This document shows, one piece after another, positions 1 to 10,400 of a DNA stretch of 64,000 bases. The stretch is from Paratinospora sagittata (taxonomy: Eukaryota; Streptophyta; Magnoliopsida; Ranunculales; Menispermaceae): NCBI GenBank assembly GCA_035771175.1, contig CM069610.1:26440501-26504500 (forward strand), read 5' to 3'. The notes below the pieces were generated by a model that was given only the letters and a program-made list of their open reading frames with translations, was not told the origin of the DNA and did no database searches. Each line of letters starts with the position of its first letter. Positions within the stretch are counted from its first letter, which is position 1. A program made the translations under genes and the position numbers.

Positions 1-177
1 TCAAGTAAATGTATCCAAAGCGTGAAAAGTCATCAATGAAGGTGATGAAATATAGAGCACCATGTCGTGCCCGTACACTCATGGGTCCACAAATATCAGA
101 ATGAATCAGCTGCAAAGGTTGTTCAACTTTGAAAGCTTGACCAAATGATTTTCAGGTAGCTTTGCCAACCAAACAAT
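1..177 (-). pseudogene. Copia pol fragment: start of integrase core
   Basis: Read on the minus strand from about 177 down to 1, this encodes a stretch beginning CLVGKAT and continuing LIHSDICGPMS, then YFITFIDDFSRFGYIYL. That is the start of the Copia integrase catalytic core (rve fold), with the first catalytic Asp in HSD and the second in IDD. Integrase inserts element cDNA into host DNA. A TGA stop at 152-154 interrupts the linker between the GKAT segment and the core. The fragment continues the protein encoded at 1575-2146, from which it is separated by an inserted repeat, and it runs off the window. Family assignment is very secure; the reading frame is not functional. Confidence 0.9.
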
Positions 178-1574
178 GGGTAGATATTGTTACGTGCAAA
201 CCGCAAGTGTACGGTGCCAAGTTATAATAAATTTCGATAAGATACCAGGTATCATCCTCAGGGATAATTACGACACTAGCTATCACATTTCAACCCAAAC
301 TTTATCTAGACAATTAAAATCAAATGATGGAGTGATTAAAATAGCAATTAAAACAATTAACTACTAACTAACAAGCAATGTAAATCGGATAGGAAAACAA
401 TGATGGACTGGTCTAGAGGTTCAATGTCACCTCACTCTCAACTATGTCTATATAAATATATTATTATTAAATCAGTTCCTTAGCCTATAAGTAAAAAATC
501 CTAACCTTTCTAATCCCCTCTTTTGGAGCATTGATTAAAGCATATTCTTGCTGCTTTGGCTTAACTCTTTCGATAAAAACCAAAGACAACAAAAACTCAC
601 TAAGTTCTATGATTTCCTCCTAACGATTTCAAAGGGTCTCGATCTCCTTGTGAGTCTCACGATAACCTAGGCTATACTTTCCATATTCCAACCCAAGGTA
701 CCTTCTTGTGAAGCATCTACCTCGAGTCTATGATTGGTCAATCCTTGATCAGGGAATCAAAAACATTACACTAAAAAAAGTATAAATAAACTAAGAACTT
801 TCATTAAGAATAAATAACAATAAGATCTAAGACTTGATCTCAAGTTTGGATCAATCTACACCTCTAGAAACAAGGTTTAGTTCATAACTAAAGAGATGAA
901 AACAATCAATAATGGTTTAAACATGAATCAGGACAAAAGATAGCAAACTAGAGTGTTGTAGAGATTTTCAATGGTCTTCAATGTCGATCTCTTCTCCATT
1001 TTGCTTCAGCTGTCTCCCTTTTCTTCCCCAATGTCTTTCTTTCGAAAAACCCTAAATTTTGATATATTATAAGCCCCCAAGTCGTCCAAAATCAGAATTA
1101 GAAAGTGTGTAAAAATTGCTAAAAACACAAGTTTGTGAACAGTAACAGTGCCGCGGCACCCAAAATGCTTTTTTCCCCTCTTTTTGTTCACTACCAAGGC
1201 ACTGCAGCCGTTTCATAGCGCCGCAGCGCCCTGAACGTTGAAAGTTTTGCTATTTTGTGGACTTGGCCAATTTTTGCCTCCTTTCTAACTTGGGTTCTTC
1301 ATGCTTCTCCTTGGCAACTTCTAGAACATGTTTTCATCATCCAAAACCATGACTAACACATCTAAAATACTTGCAAAACAAAACAAATGAAATAAAAAAC
1401 ACACTCAAACATATAATGAATCAAATTATAACTTATTGAACCAAAATAATGCATGAAAACCAATTTATTCCCAAACTATCAAACGCATTAAAACTAACAT
1501 AAACACATGAAACTAATGTATGAAATGTCCTAAAACACACCTAAAACATGCTCTAAAACCTATCTAAATATGCA
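178..1574. mobile_element. Unclassified repeat inserted into Copia pol (copy 1)
   Basis: This block sits exactly between the pre-integrase Cys motif (CDSC, ending near 1575) and the next pol residues (CLVGKAT, starting near 177), so it is an insertion. Its left part, GCAAACCGCAAGTGTACGG followed by AAGTTATAATAAATTTCGAT, is matched by a diverged copy at 15324-16341. No coding domain is visible. Possible ends are TG at 188 and CA at 1574, but the flanking 5-mers (gatat and actat) do not match, so the target duplication is unresolved and the boundaries are good to about 10 bp. It carries two GC-rich palindromic spots near 1150 and 1215-1232. It could be a non-autonomous LTR derivative. Confidence 0.65.
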
Positions 1575-2146
1575 ACTATCACATATGGGAAAGTCTATTT
1601 TTGACAGAGAGCCTAAAATGCCTTCTCTTGCAAGTCTATTTATTCTATCATGCCCAATATGTCCTAATCTAGCATGCCATACATTAACATCCAAAACATT
1701 ATTTGAAGAAGATGTAACAAGAGAGAAACTACTACCATTTATTGAATTAATGTGATCAGTATAAAAAACAATAAAACCATCAGAAAAACGACCATATCCA
1801 TAAAATTGAGTTCCTAAATATAACATTACACCAGTAGCATTGAAATTTAAATTAAAACCTAAATCTAGAAGGACAACTACTGAAACTAAATTTCGTCTGA
1901 TGTCAAGTGCATAGAAGACATCATGTAGGAGGAGGGTTTGACTACCACGCAGCACCAACTTGCAAGTGCCAATCCCTTTAACTTCAACTTTGGTATTGTT
2001 TCCTACTAGATCCATCGAGCTCCCACTGGAATCCGACGATACTCCACGAAAGCTCCACTGTCTTTCGTCACATGGTCTGTTGCTCCTGAGTCAATTATCA
2101 ACATAGGATGAGATTCAACAAGGAAACATTTATTGGAAACAAAACA
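1575..2146 (-). pseudogene. Copia pol fragment: aspartic protease and GAG-pre-integrase domain
   Basis: On the minus strand the protease active-site motif DSGATDHVT is encoded around 2066-2092, with Asp-Ser-Gly at 2084-2092. This is the retropepsin-type protease that cleaves the polyprotein. About 70 bases later the frame ends in tandem stops near 2010, and the protein continues in another frame from about 2015 (MDLVGNN...). That second part ends with WHARLGHIGHDRI and CDSC, the HHCC zinc finger of the GAG-pre-integrase domain. The fragment follows gag in frame, separated only by a single stop at 2147-2149. One frameshift and the downstream insertion at 1574 show it is dead. Confidence 0.88.
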
Positions 2147-3021
2147 TTAAGAAAAAGTATAATAAATTACTTTTTCTTCTCGTGGTTCAGTACACTCACG
2201 TGCAAAATGACCAAGGTTACCACAATTGAAACATTTTATATCCTTTTTGTCCTTCTTGATACCACCACGTCTGCACATTTTGTGACAGTTATTATTTGAT
2301 TTCATAACCTTTCCATTGGTAGGACCTTGCCTACCCTTTTTGGTATTTTTCTTGAATTGGTGGTTTTTTCTTTTTTTTGAATCAACTGATTCAGCAACCA
2401 GAGCCTGAGTAAAGGGTTTAGCAGCTTCCAAGCTCTCAACATGTCGAGCAATATCTTTAAACGTTTTGATACCATCATTATGGATCAAAGTGATCTTCAT
2501 ATGCTCCCAGTTCAGTGGAAGAGAGCGGATGACTGCATGAATCTGTTGTTCATTCGTGAGAACATGCCCAACACTGTTTAATTCACGAATCATGTTTGAA
2601 ATTTCACATAGATGTTGTTTCATTGTATGATGTTGTCGTTTTACATACGTTTCAAACTTAATTGTTAGCTGTCGCAGCTTAGTAGCAGAGGTCATCCCGA
2701 ACTTCTCTTTAAGGGCAGTCCACATCTCTTGGGCAGTCTCATACTGCTCAAATTGGCACTCAAGGCATTTGTCATACTACTTAGTAGAGTGATGCATGCC
2801 AGGCTGTTCTTGCGTTTCCACTGTTGAAACGCTTCCATATTTTGCCTATGTTGAGCAGTGTTCCAATGTTCAGGTTCATACATGGTATGGGTTAAGGCTT
2901 CAAGAGCCTCTTTCTCCTCTAGTATGAACTGGACTCTTTGATGCCAAATGTCGAAGTTGTCCCCATTCAACTTTTCTCCCTTATTCAAGTCAACAATAAT
3001 ACTCTTGGTAGTAGTGGCCAT
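2147..3021 (-). pseudogene. Copia gag (UBN2-type) pseudogene with frameshift
   Basis: Gag forms the virus-like particle that packages element RNA. The ATG at 3021 opens MATTTKSIIVDLNKG, and NGDNFDIWHQRVQFIL fits the N-terminal fold of Copia gag. Near 2750-2760 the frame shifts: the downstream frame resumes with QYETAQEMWTALKEKFG and continues for about 190 codons. The C-terminal end has a Lys/Arg-rich stretch, then a CCHC zinc knuckle, CFNCGNLGHFAREC (C-X2-C-X4-H-X4-C), which binds RNA. A TAA at 2147-2149 separates gag from the protease, which otherwise continues in the same frame, so this stop is probably a mutation and not a natural terminus. The length is ordinary for Copia gag. Confidence 0.9.
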
Positions 3022-4386
3022 AGCTCTAAAATATAGACATTATAATAGCACATATTAATACTAGCATCCCTTAATACAAACAATTATGTTGCTGCAAAAT
3101 TCTAGTTAAGTCAATGATAAATAATTTTAGAGAATAGGTTCGAAAGGTCACTTTTTTTTCACAATCATCACCTATTTCTCTAAATCAAATAACCATTACT
3201 TAAACAGTTTCGCGCAAAACATGTCATGCAATAATATCCAGATAATCATCCGTACAGATGGAAAGAGAATGAAAAACTAAATAAGTTTACTATTCACAAC
3301 AGTGTCTAATTCATGTTGCAATTTCATCATTTTAATAATGAAAAAATCAATGGTTAAGATTATATCATGCGTACAATTACAGATTTATCATCATGTTGAA
3401 ATCATATCATGAATGTAAACGTACAGATGTAAAGATCTTTGTAAAAAACCATATGTCACAGTTCATGTGTTTATGAAAAAACATGATATGATGATTCGAA
3501 TTTAACAATCAAAATTGAACGGTTCATATTACATCACAACACATATTGCATATTTGCACATTACAACATGAATCTGATAAATGTAACCGTACGGATGGAA
3601 ATATCATGCAAAAATATGTCAAGGTCCAGTTCATGACTTTTGTTAAAAAAAACCAGAAGGCCTTCATTTTAAGCCATCAAAATTGAACGACCCAGATTTA
3701 ACCATTCTTTTTATTTTAACAAACAGTTCAGTCGGTCCGGGCCTGGATCTAGGTCTGGGTCCAAGCTTGGTTTGGGCCCAGATTGGGCCTGTTGGGTCCA
3801 AGCCTTGCTTTTTTTGTTTTTTTATCCGGGTTGGTGCGACTTAATTGACCGGGTAGGGTGGGTGATGACCCGCGTGGGTCATCTTCCCCACCCGGCTGGT
3901 CTGCAACTGCAAACTAGTGTCGTGGTGGGTAACAGTGCCACCATGGCACTGCCTCGCCGGCGCCGAAAAGAAGTCTGACCTGATCTCCATCAACCTGAGA
4001 TCACACCGGTGGGATCATCGGTCGGAGGTCCTACGAGATTTCGACAAACTTTTTGTTTTTATTTTTTTATTTTTTATTTAATGGTTTTCAACCAACTGGT
4101 TTTGTGAGCGCGTTACAATCACTGTAAATAGGTCCATTTCAGAAACCTCACTTCAGAGATTGTGTGGGTATGTTCATCGGCCAGTGAGTTTGTCAGATTC
4201 CAACGAAAATCCATCCGGAAGAGTGTGCGAAAAAACAATGTGCATCCTTTCTTTTTTCTAAACAAAAAAAATGTAATTGAAAAAAAAAATTTAACTCTGT
4301 TTCTGTGTTAAAAAAAAATGCACCGAAATTTTTTTAAGAAAAAAAATAACACCGAAACATCAATCAACACGAAAACACCCGTATAT
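3022..4386 (-). other. Long untranslated leader of the Copia element
   Basis: This lies between the primer site and gag. No gene is visible. It contains a diverged direct duplication: the segments near 3415-3545 and 3575-3710 share a GTAAACGTACAGATG / GTAACCGTACGGATG motif followed by matching text ending in CAAAATTGAACG. A GC-rich block at about 3730-4030 stands out from its AT-rich surroundings and includes repeated GGGTCCAAGC-like words. The 68-codon frame at 3772-3978 has no recognisable similarity and is most likely chance. Confidence 0.6.
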
Positions 4387-4398
4387 GCTCTGATACCA
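4387..4398 (-). promoter_or_regulatory. Primer binding site (initiator Met tRNA)
   Basis: The minus strand reads TGGTATCAGAGC, complementary to the 3' end of plant initiator methionine tRNA, which primes reverse transcription of most Copia elements. It starts two bases after the LTR's terminal CA, as expected. Confidence 0.92.
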
Positions 4399-4399
4399 A

Positions 4400-4831
4400 T
4401 GTAGAAATCATTTGAATACAAATCATGTAAATCGAATTAAATTAAATAGGAAAGCGAAAACTTTACCAAGACCGTCTCGAGGGTGCTCCACGCGTTTAGT
4501 GTTGTCACGGTGATTGAGACCTCAATGTCATGGTTCCCAACGTATTCCACAGTCCAAAAGCCCCACTCTCTACTCCACAAAAATTCTCTGCAATTTTCTG
4601 TGTATTTTACCATGTTCACATCCCCTTAATTTATAGGCATTCTAGAGAATCAAATCTCCTTGATTCTCTCCAATTTGGAATGTGGTGGAAATAAGATAAC
4701 TACCAAATAATAGTTATCTTAAAGTAATTATTAAGGGGTTATCCAATTAGATAACTCAAGATAATAATAATACGATTATGATAAACATTATCAAAATCTA
4801 AGATCTCCAACTACATAATCAAATTCCAACA
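4400..4831 (-). repeat. 5' LTR of the Copia element (432 bp)
   Basis: On the minus strand it begins TGTTGGAATTTG at 4831 and ends TTTCTACA at 4400, next to the primer site. TG...CA ends and the 432-bp length are normal for a Copia LTR. The other LTR is outside the window, so age cannot be estimated here. Confidence 0.85.
4629..4635 (-). promoter_or_regulatory. LTR TATA box
   Basis: The minus strand reads CCTATAAATTAAGG about 200 bases into the LTR, a good position for the U3/R promoter of this element. Confidence 0.6.
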
Positions 4832-5590
4832 GGTGATGTGCTTTTCTTCCTGAAAAGCTCGATTCCTTCTTCTTTATATGTCTCCTTTTATTTTGTTGGG
4901 TTGGGACTTTTGAAAATGGTTAACATCACCAAGAAAATCCGTAATTAAATTTTTTTTTTCTTGAAAAAGAAACAAGGATTGGAAACAATGGTTAGTCAAA
5001 GTGTATTCCGATAGTGTCCATTTCCACAACTGTTAACTGTTTGATTGGAGCACGTTTCGCGAAAGAGTTAGTTTTTTTATTAAAGTTAGTTTGATACCGG
5101 ATAAGAGAAAATGAAGTGTAAAAAGTCAAGAAGAGAAGTTACAAGCTCACTACCAAAGTTAGATCGCTAAAGGATACAAAAGATTCACCACCTTTAGAGA
5201 TTAAATGAATAAAAATAAATGCTAGCTTAATTCCAATAAGATGTTCCAAAGTTCCAACACAAAAACTCGTAAGTTGTTGTGCATGTTTGACTTTATCATT
5301 TAATTATAAGAAATTTGTAATTACTTTATCTAGAAGCTTACAAAATCCAGGTGATGAATTGAGCTAGAGAATATGAATGAATTCTCTCATATTGATTGTC
5401 TTAAAGACCGACCAATGCTACCAAATTCAAATAAGATTTCTCTTAACTCAATTGTGGTTTACTAAACTAGAATTAAAATCTAATATTCCTTTGACCCATG
5501 GTTATCATATTCCATAAAATTAGACGTTCCCTTGCCAAAAATTTAAACAATCCAAGATCAGATTTTAAGACCAGTTCCTAGGGACAAACA
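4832..5590. other. AT-rich interval with no recognised feature
   Basis: No coding frame of note, no LTR ends and no repeat shared with the rest of the window were found. It separates two unrelated retroelements and may be old, decayed element sequence. Confidence 0.5.
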
Positions 5591-6072
5591 TGCTGACCTA
5601 AGTTGTTTTTCACTTAGAATTCCCCTAAGTGTTTTGATGCTAATAAACAACATAACCACAGTGCTAATGGTTGAATTGAGCATGTTTCAGCACCAAAGAA
5701 AAGTCAAAAGGCCAATACAAGAGTCGATTGATCTCAAGTCAACTCAAGTGAATCAAACAAAGTCAAAGTCAAAAGCTTAGACAAGTTGACTCGAAGATAA
5801 ATGATGATAGCTTATAAGTATAATTAGAATTAGGTTATAATCTTTCTTGTTTCATATTGCCCATTTATTTTCAAATCATTCCATGCATGCATTCATGATT
5901 TTATTAAGTCAAAATGTTTTCCAAATCTTCATGGCTTTGAAAAGTCAACTATTTTTCATAAAAGTCAAACTTTTGCATGTTTGATTAAAATGATTTCAAC
6001 TCATGTTTTAATCTCAAATGTTCTTTAATTCTATTGTTTTAAAGTTCATTCAAGTGTATTTAACGTTGGTTT
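5591..6072 (+). repeat. Truncated Copia LTR, 5' fragment
   Basis: It begins TGCTGACCTAAGTTG and parallels the start of the LTR at 6073 (CACTTAGAA, CCTAAGTNTTTTGATGCTAA, ATAACCA, GGTTGAATTGAG, TTTCAGCACCAAAGA occur in the same order in both). The fragment stops where the second LTR begins. The simplest reading is that a related element inserted into, or recombined with, this LTR. The missing 3' part is not seen nearby. Confidence 0.75.
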
Positions 6073-6799
6073 TGTTGGCCTAAGTGGTTTTCCACTTAGA
6101 AATCTCCTAAGTATTTTGATGCTAACAAACAATATAACCATGATGTTATGGTTGAATTGAGTATATTTCAGCACCAAAGATCAAGTTTAAGGCCAATTCA
6201 AGACTTAAACTCGTTCAGGATAAAAAATATATCAAGTTGAAGTCAAGATGACATATTCGGTGTACATGAAATCAGGGCAAGGTGGCAAGTCAATAAAAGT
6301 CAAGCTCAAATCAACTGAAGTCAAGCTAGAAGTCATCGAAAGATTAAAGCACAAGGACGTAAAGACATTTAATATTGTAATTTCTTTAGATTTTTCTAGG
6401 TTGTAGGTCTTTTCTTGATTGATAGCCACTTGCTTTCTCGTTCATGTTTTTACTGTATTGCATCATATCGTATCATTTTTTATTTCTTCGAGATATTATC
6501 ATTTTGATGCATACTTTTATGAAATCAAGCTTTGAATGTTTTTATCATCATATTTTGAACAAAATGAACGTGTTACGTGTGTACATGCACGTAGAATTCG
6601 CGCCATTTCATATGTGAGAACAAAACAAATTTTCTTTATAGAGAAGCTCACTCCATGATATCTTCTTTCGAAACTCATGTTTCCGATTCTATTTTGAGTT
6701 TCAAAATCATGTTCCAAGTGTGATTTCAATGTCTTACCTATCATGGAACTTAGACATGTTCAAGAATCATATTCTTGACATGCACCGTTTCCCAAGAAC

Positions 6800-7110
6800 C
6801 CGTGGAAGGCATTCCTCCCTGAAGGAACACACTCCAGTAGAGAAAACACCTCATTTTATCCTAAGGCAATGTGGAACGCACTCCACTAGAGAGAAAGCGT
6901 TCTAGGCAAGGGAAAATGGTCAAAAAGTGTCGGGTATTGTGGAATACGTTTCAACAGTGTGAACGCATTCCAACAGAGTTGACCATAACATTGTATTTTT
7001 CTCGGGTATTGTGGAACGCGTTTCAGCAGTGTGAAACGTGTTCAAGCAGGTGAACACAATTTTTTGGATTTTCGTGGTACGCATTCTAGCCTGGTGAAAC
7101 ACACTCCACC
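6800..7110 (+). repeat. U3 cluster of GC-rich palindromes (Copia LTR)
   Basis: Repeated words of the form GTGGAACGC..TTCNNCAGTGTGAA occur about five times, for example GTGGAATACGTTTCAACAG and GTGGAACGCGTTTCAGCAG. Many units pair with a neighbour as GGAACGC/GCGTTCC-type inverted repeats. The cluster ends about 140 bp before the TATA box at 7250. Confidence 0.6.
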
Positions 7111-7249
7111 ATCAAAATCTGATTTTTTGCGAATTTTTGAATTTTAATCTTGAGCATTCATTGTGGGTTGTTGATTTATGTTAATACAAGTTTAAATCTT
7201 TTAATCTTGGTCATTGATGATAGGTTTAGGGTTTTTAAACATGTTTTTC

Positions 7250-7257
7250 TATATAAA
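7250..7257 (+). promoter_or_regulatory. Copia LTR TATA box
   Basis: TATATAAA lies about 1.18 kb into the LTR, downstream of the palindrome cluster, and is the best core promoter candidate for this element. Confidence 0.55.
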
Positions 7258-8230
7258 TCATTATTAAACCGTATTCTAAAAACAAGAACTTTTATTATCT
7301 TTCTCCAATAACTGTTACTGCAACTGAGCCAAAAAGGAAGTAGCTACTATTGGAGAAGCTATACACTTTTCATAAAGTTCTACTGAGATTTTGAACACAC
7401 ACCATTCACAAAAGTTATTCATGATCACGAGTTTTATTACATACCTAGTTTTTATTGAATCGAGGTGATTTTCTTCCAAATTATTTTCAACTCTGCATCA
7501 TTTTCAAATATGTGGCTAAGACATCTAGGAAGAAACTATTTTGCTCAGTAAGTATTTCGAGGTTTGTTCGGTAAGGAAGAAGCTCTCTCTGTTATTATTG
7601 TATTTGAGCTTATATGTATCTTTGAGCGGCATTGTACTTGTTTTAAGTATTTAGAATAAGATTATCAGTTTCTTGTTACTCTTTTGATTTATTTCTAATT
7701 GAGACAAACCAAGTCAAGTGATTGTTGCTCACTTGAGATTCTAAGGTTGAAATCAAAGTTAGGTTCATCCTTAGCCTGCAAAAGGATGGATTTGCCTTCA
7801 ACCTATAAAAAAACTTTGTAATGGTTTGATTCATACCCTTGAAGTGAATCCGAGATAGTGAAATCCTAGAGAATGTTTCTCTAGGCGTGGAGGTAGGAAA
7901 TAGATTTTTGAACCACATAAAAATGCATGTCTCCTTACATTTATTTTCTGCATTTTACTATTATATATGATCTATTTGATAAAATGCCTCAACCAAATTA
8001 AGGAACACAAAAGATAAGTTAATAATTGTAACGACCCACTTTTTGCATTTGATGTCATGATGACGTAGAATGCCCGGCTCTAGATCTTGTGTATGTATTT
8101 GATGTGTATAATACTTATATTTTGTGTGTATACGAAGTATTTTTGTGTATTTTCATGTTTACTATGTTGTTGGTATGAATGTGTAAGTGGAAATACACAT
8201 AGAAATGTTAATTTTAGATTTTTGGGTAGC

Positions 8231-8415
8231 AGAAGCGCGCTCCTTAAAGGGAAAAATGCGCTCCTCGCGTGAAACTGAAATTCAATTTTTTCTGGGAATG
8301 GGAGAAGCCCGCTCCTTAAAGGGAGAAGCACGCTTCTCTGAACAGGCCGAGACATGTTTTTCTCAATTTTGACCTGAGAAGCTCGCTCCCTCGGGGGAAA
8401 AGCGCGCTTTTAACG
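8231..8415 (+). repeat. U3 palindrome cluster (Gypsy-like LTR)
   Basis: Three paired units occur: AGCGCGCTCCTTAAAGG with ATGCGCTCC, AGCCCGCTCCTTAAAGG with AGCACGCTTCTC, and AGCTCGCTCCCTCGG with AGCGCGCTTTTA. A TATA-like TATAGAA follows at 8454, about 40 bases downstream. Confidence 0.6.
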
Positions 8416-8453
8416 TCTGGGCAGTTTTTTTTTTGCAAGTGGGCCCAAGGTTG

Positions 8454-8460
8454 TATAGAA
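8454..8460 (+). promoter_or_regulatory. TATA-like box of Gypsy-like LTR
   Basis: TATAGAA in TTGTATAGAAAC, about 430 bp into the LTR and just after the palindrome cluster. It is a weak match, supported by position. Confidence 0.35.
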
Positions 8461-9114
8461 ACAATTCACTCATTTTTTCTTCCTCATTTGCAACATTTTC
8501 AGCTAAGGAAGAGGTGAAACGAGAGTGAAGAAGAAGTTTGGGGTTTTTTGAAGAATTGGGAGCTAGGGTTTGTGATTTTGTCTCTCAAAGTAAGATTTCT
8601 TCCCCATTTCTTCCATGATTTTGCTTATTGGGTTGATTTCTAGCTTTGGTTGGATGTTTTGATCACATGCATGAGTTGAAATTTGGGGTTAAGTTAGGGT
8701 TTTGAAATTTCAAACTCTAAACTACCAATTTTGAGCTTAGATTCCATTAATTGAAGTGTTTATACTGTTATCTCAATGAACCCCATGACATGAATGTTTT
8801 GATGATTCCAAATATCTCCAGTTGGTCTATCTAATGATCTTGTTAAGTGTTTCAGATTTATCAAGAATCAAGATCAAGGAACTGTGATCATAAGCCTATT
8901 GAACATCAAAGTAAAGTTCTGAGTCTGTCAGTACTTAAAATGTAAAGTCTATCGATCATCTTACTCTCAACAAGATTTTTACCGTTTGCATATTTTGATC
9001 GTAACATTTTAATCATACCTTATGATTTCTAAAGTATTTGTTTTGATTAAAAGAAACAATGATGTTTTATCTAGTTTTAATTTAGAAATCAAAAACCGCT
9101 TTTATAAAGTCTTT

Positions 9115-9590
9115 TAGGACGCTAATGTTTTAGCAACGCCCTCCTGGACTTGATGAGTCAGGATGCTGATAAAATGTTAGGACGCTAACTTAGTTTCAGC
9201 TCACTGAAAGATTTTCTTTTATCTTTAAGTGATTTCTATCTTTAAGGACGCTGATAAGTCATAAGTTGAATGAATTATTAGGACGCTACTTGTGTAGGAG
9301 CGCCCTCATCCTTAGAATCAACTTAAGTAACTTTCAGGACGCTCACTATCCGTCAGCGTGCTTAAACATTATTTTAAAACTGCTTTAATAGTTCAGGACG
9401 CTTACTCTTGAGTAGCGCCCTCATATGTTTTGCATTTTAAAACAAAGCAGGACGCTTACTGCGAAGTAGCACCCTCATGCTTTAAGTCGTTTAATTTTTA
9501 AAGCAAGTCAGGACGCTTACTATTTAGTAGCGTCCTCACTTCATTGTTCAGTAGGACACTGATGTTCTATGAGCGCCCTTAAAAGAACAA
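9115..9590 (+). repeat. Series of about nine interspersed hairpin units
   Basis: Units begin AGGACGCT and most close with AGCGCCCTCA after 10-15 bases, for example CAGGACGCTTACT...AGTAGCGCCCTCA near 9393, 9449 and 9509. The two parts are complementary (GGACGCTTACT with AGTAGCGCCC), so each unit can form a short stem. Spacing is about 50-65 bp with unrelated AT-rich spacers. The series ends about 285 bp before the TATA box. Confidence 0.8.
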
Positions 9591-9871
9591 AACGACAAAA
9601 AATATATTTTTACTTTTCTGACATGTACGTATTTTTTTGCCACCTTTTTAGAGCAACTTTCGTACAAAATCAATTTTCTGTATTTGTAAGAGATATTCTC
9701 TGATTCACGAACCACATCTTCTAAAACTTTCCTTATTCGTGTATCTAGAGAAAAACAAAATATTCATGAATTGTGCAGTTGCCATTTTCGTGATATATTC
9801 TGGTTGTTGGGAGTAAACGTTTATATTTGAAATTCAAATTCAAATGAACAACAGCTTCATCTCTACAAGTC

Positions 9872-9879
9872 TATAAATA
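9872..9879 (+). promoter_or_regulatory. TATA box of Copia solo LTR
   Basis: TATAAATA in GTCTATAAATACAGACAC is a strong plant-type TATA element about 1.1 kb into the LTR. Confidence 0.65.
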
Positions 9880-10257
9880 CAGACACTTAACAATTTGTTA
9901 AGCACCCAAAATTCTCTGAGCTAAAACACTTTTTGAAAGTTAGTCGAATTTTCATTTGGTCAAGAAAACGTATAAGTCGATCTGTTTTCACAGTAGTTTT
10001 CTTTGGGACTTTACGTATTCAAAAGATTTTCATACTGAGCTCACATTCTATCTTTATCTAAAAATCTATTTGAAGTTTTGAACTGTTTTCACTTAAATCG
10101 TTCAACACTGTTTTAACTTATATCATTCTTGCTGAAATTTGAGAAATAGTTCATAGGATACAGTTGTACTCAGTTTCATATCCTGTATACTATATCAAGG
10201 TTGTAACAGTAGTTACATAAACTACTGAGTTGATATTCTTCTTTCAACGAAGAAACG

Positions 10258-10400
10258 ATAGTTCTCACACCCATAAGTTGAGAAGAATTCTGGTCCATCT
10301 CACACCCGTAAGTTGGGATAGGTTGGTCTCACGCCTTGAAGCGGAGCAATGTAACAGTTGCTCTCACACCCATAAGTTGAGAAAAGGCGTAACGGTTTGA
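10258..10400 (+). repeat. Short direct repeats near the 3' end of the Copia LTR
   Basis: TCTCACACCCATAAGTTGAGAA occurs intact at about 10262 and 10361, with a variant (CTCACACCCGTAAGTTGGGA) at about 10299 and diverged forms between and after. Each unit can fold weakly (TCTCA with TGAGA). A similar set occupies the equivalent place in the LTR at 12535. Confidence 0.6.

Larger units (their letters stand above)
1..4831 (-). mobile_element. Decayed Copia LTR retrotransposon, 3' part off-window
   Basis: On the minus strand the order is LTR (4831-4400), primer site, a leader of about 1.4 kb, gag, protease, pre-integrase zinc finger and integrase core, and then the window edge. The gag-protease-integrase order before any reverse transcriptase is diagnostic of Copia. 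The element is dead: gag has a frameshift and a stop, there is another frameshift after the protease, a stop lies near the integrase start, and a repeat of about 1.4 kb splits pol. Reverse transcriptase, RNase H and the 3' LTR would lie to the left of base 1. The lineage is not assigned. Confidence 0.9.

Noticed and set aside
176..367. 63-codon frame at the left end of the inserted repeat
   Set aside because: It starts in Copia pol on the wrong strand and runs into noncoding repeat; no similarity recognised.
3772..3978. 68-codon frame in GC-rich sequence
   Set aside because: It lies on the opposite strand within the leader of a Copia element, is low complexity and has no recognisable domain.
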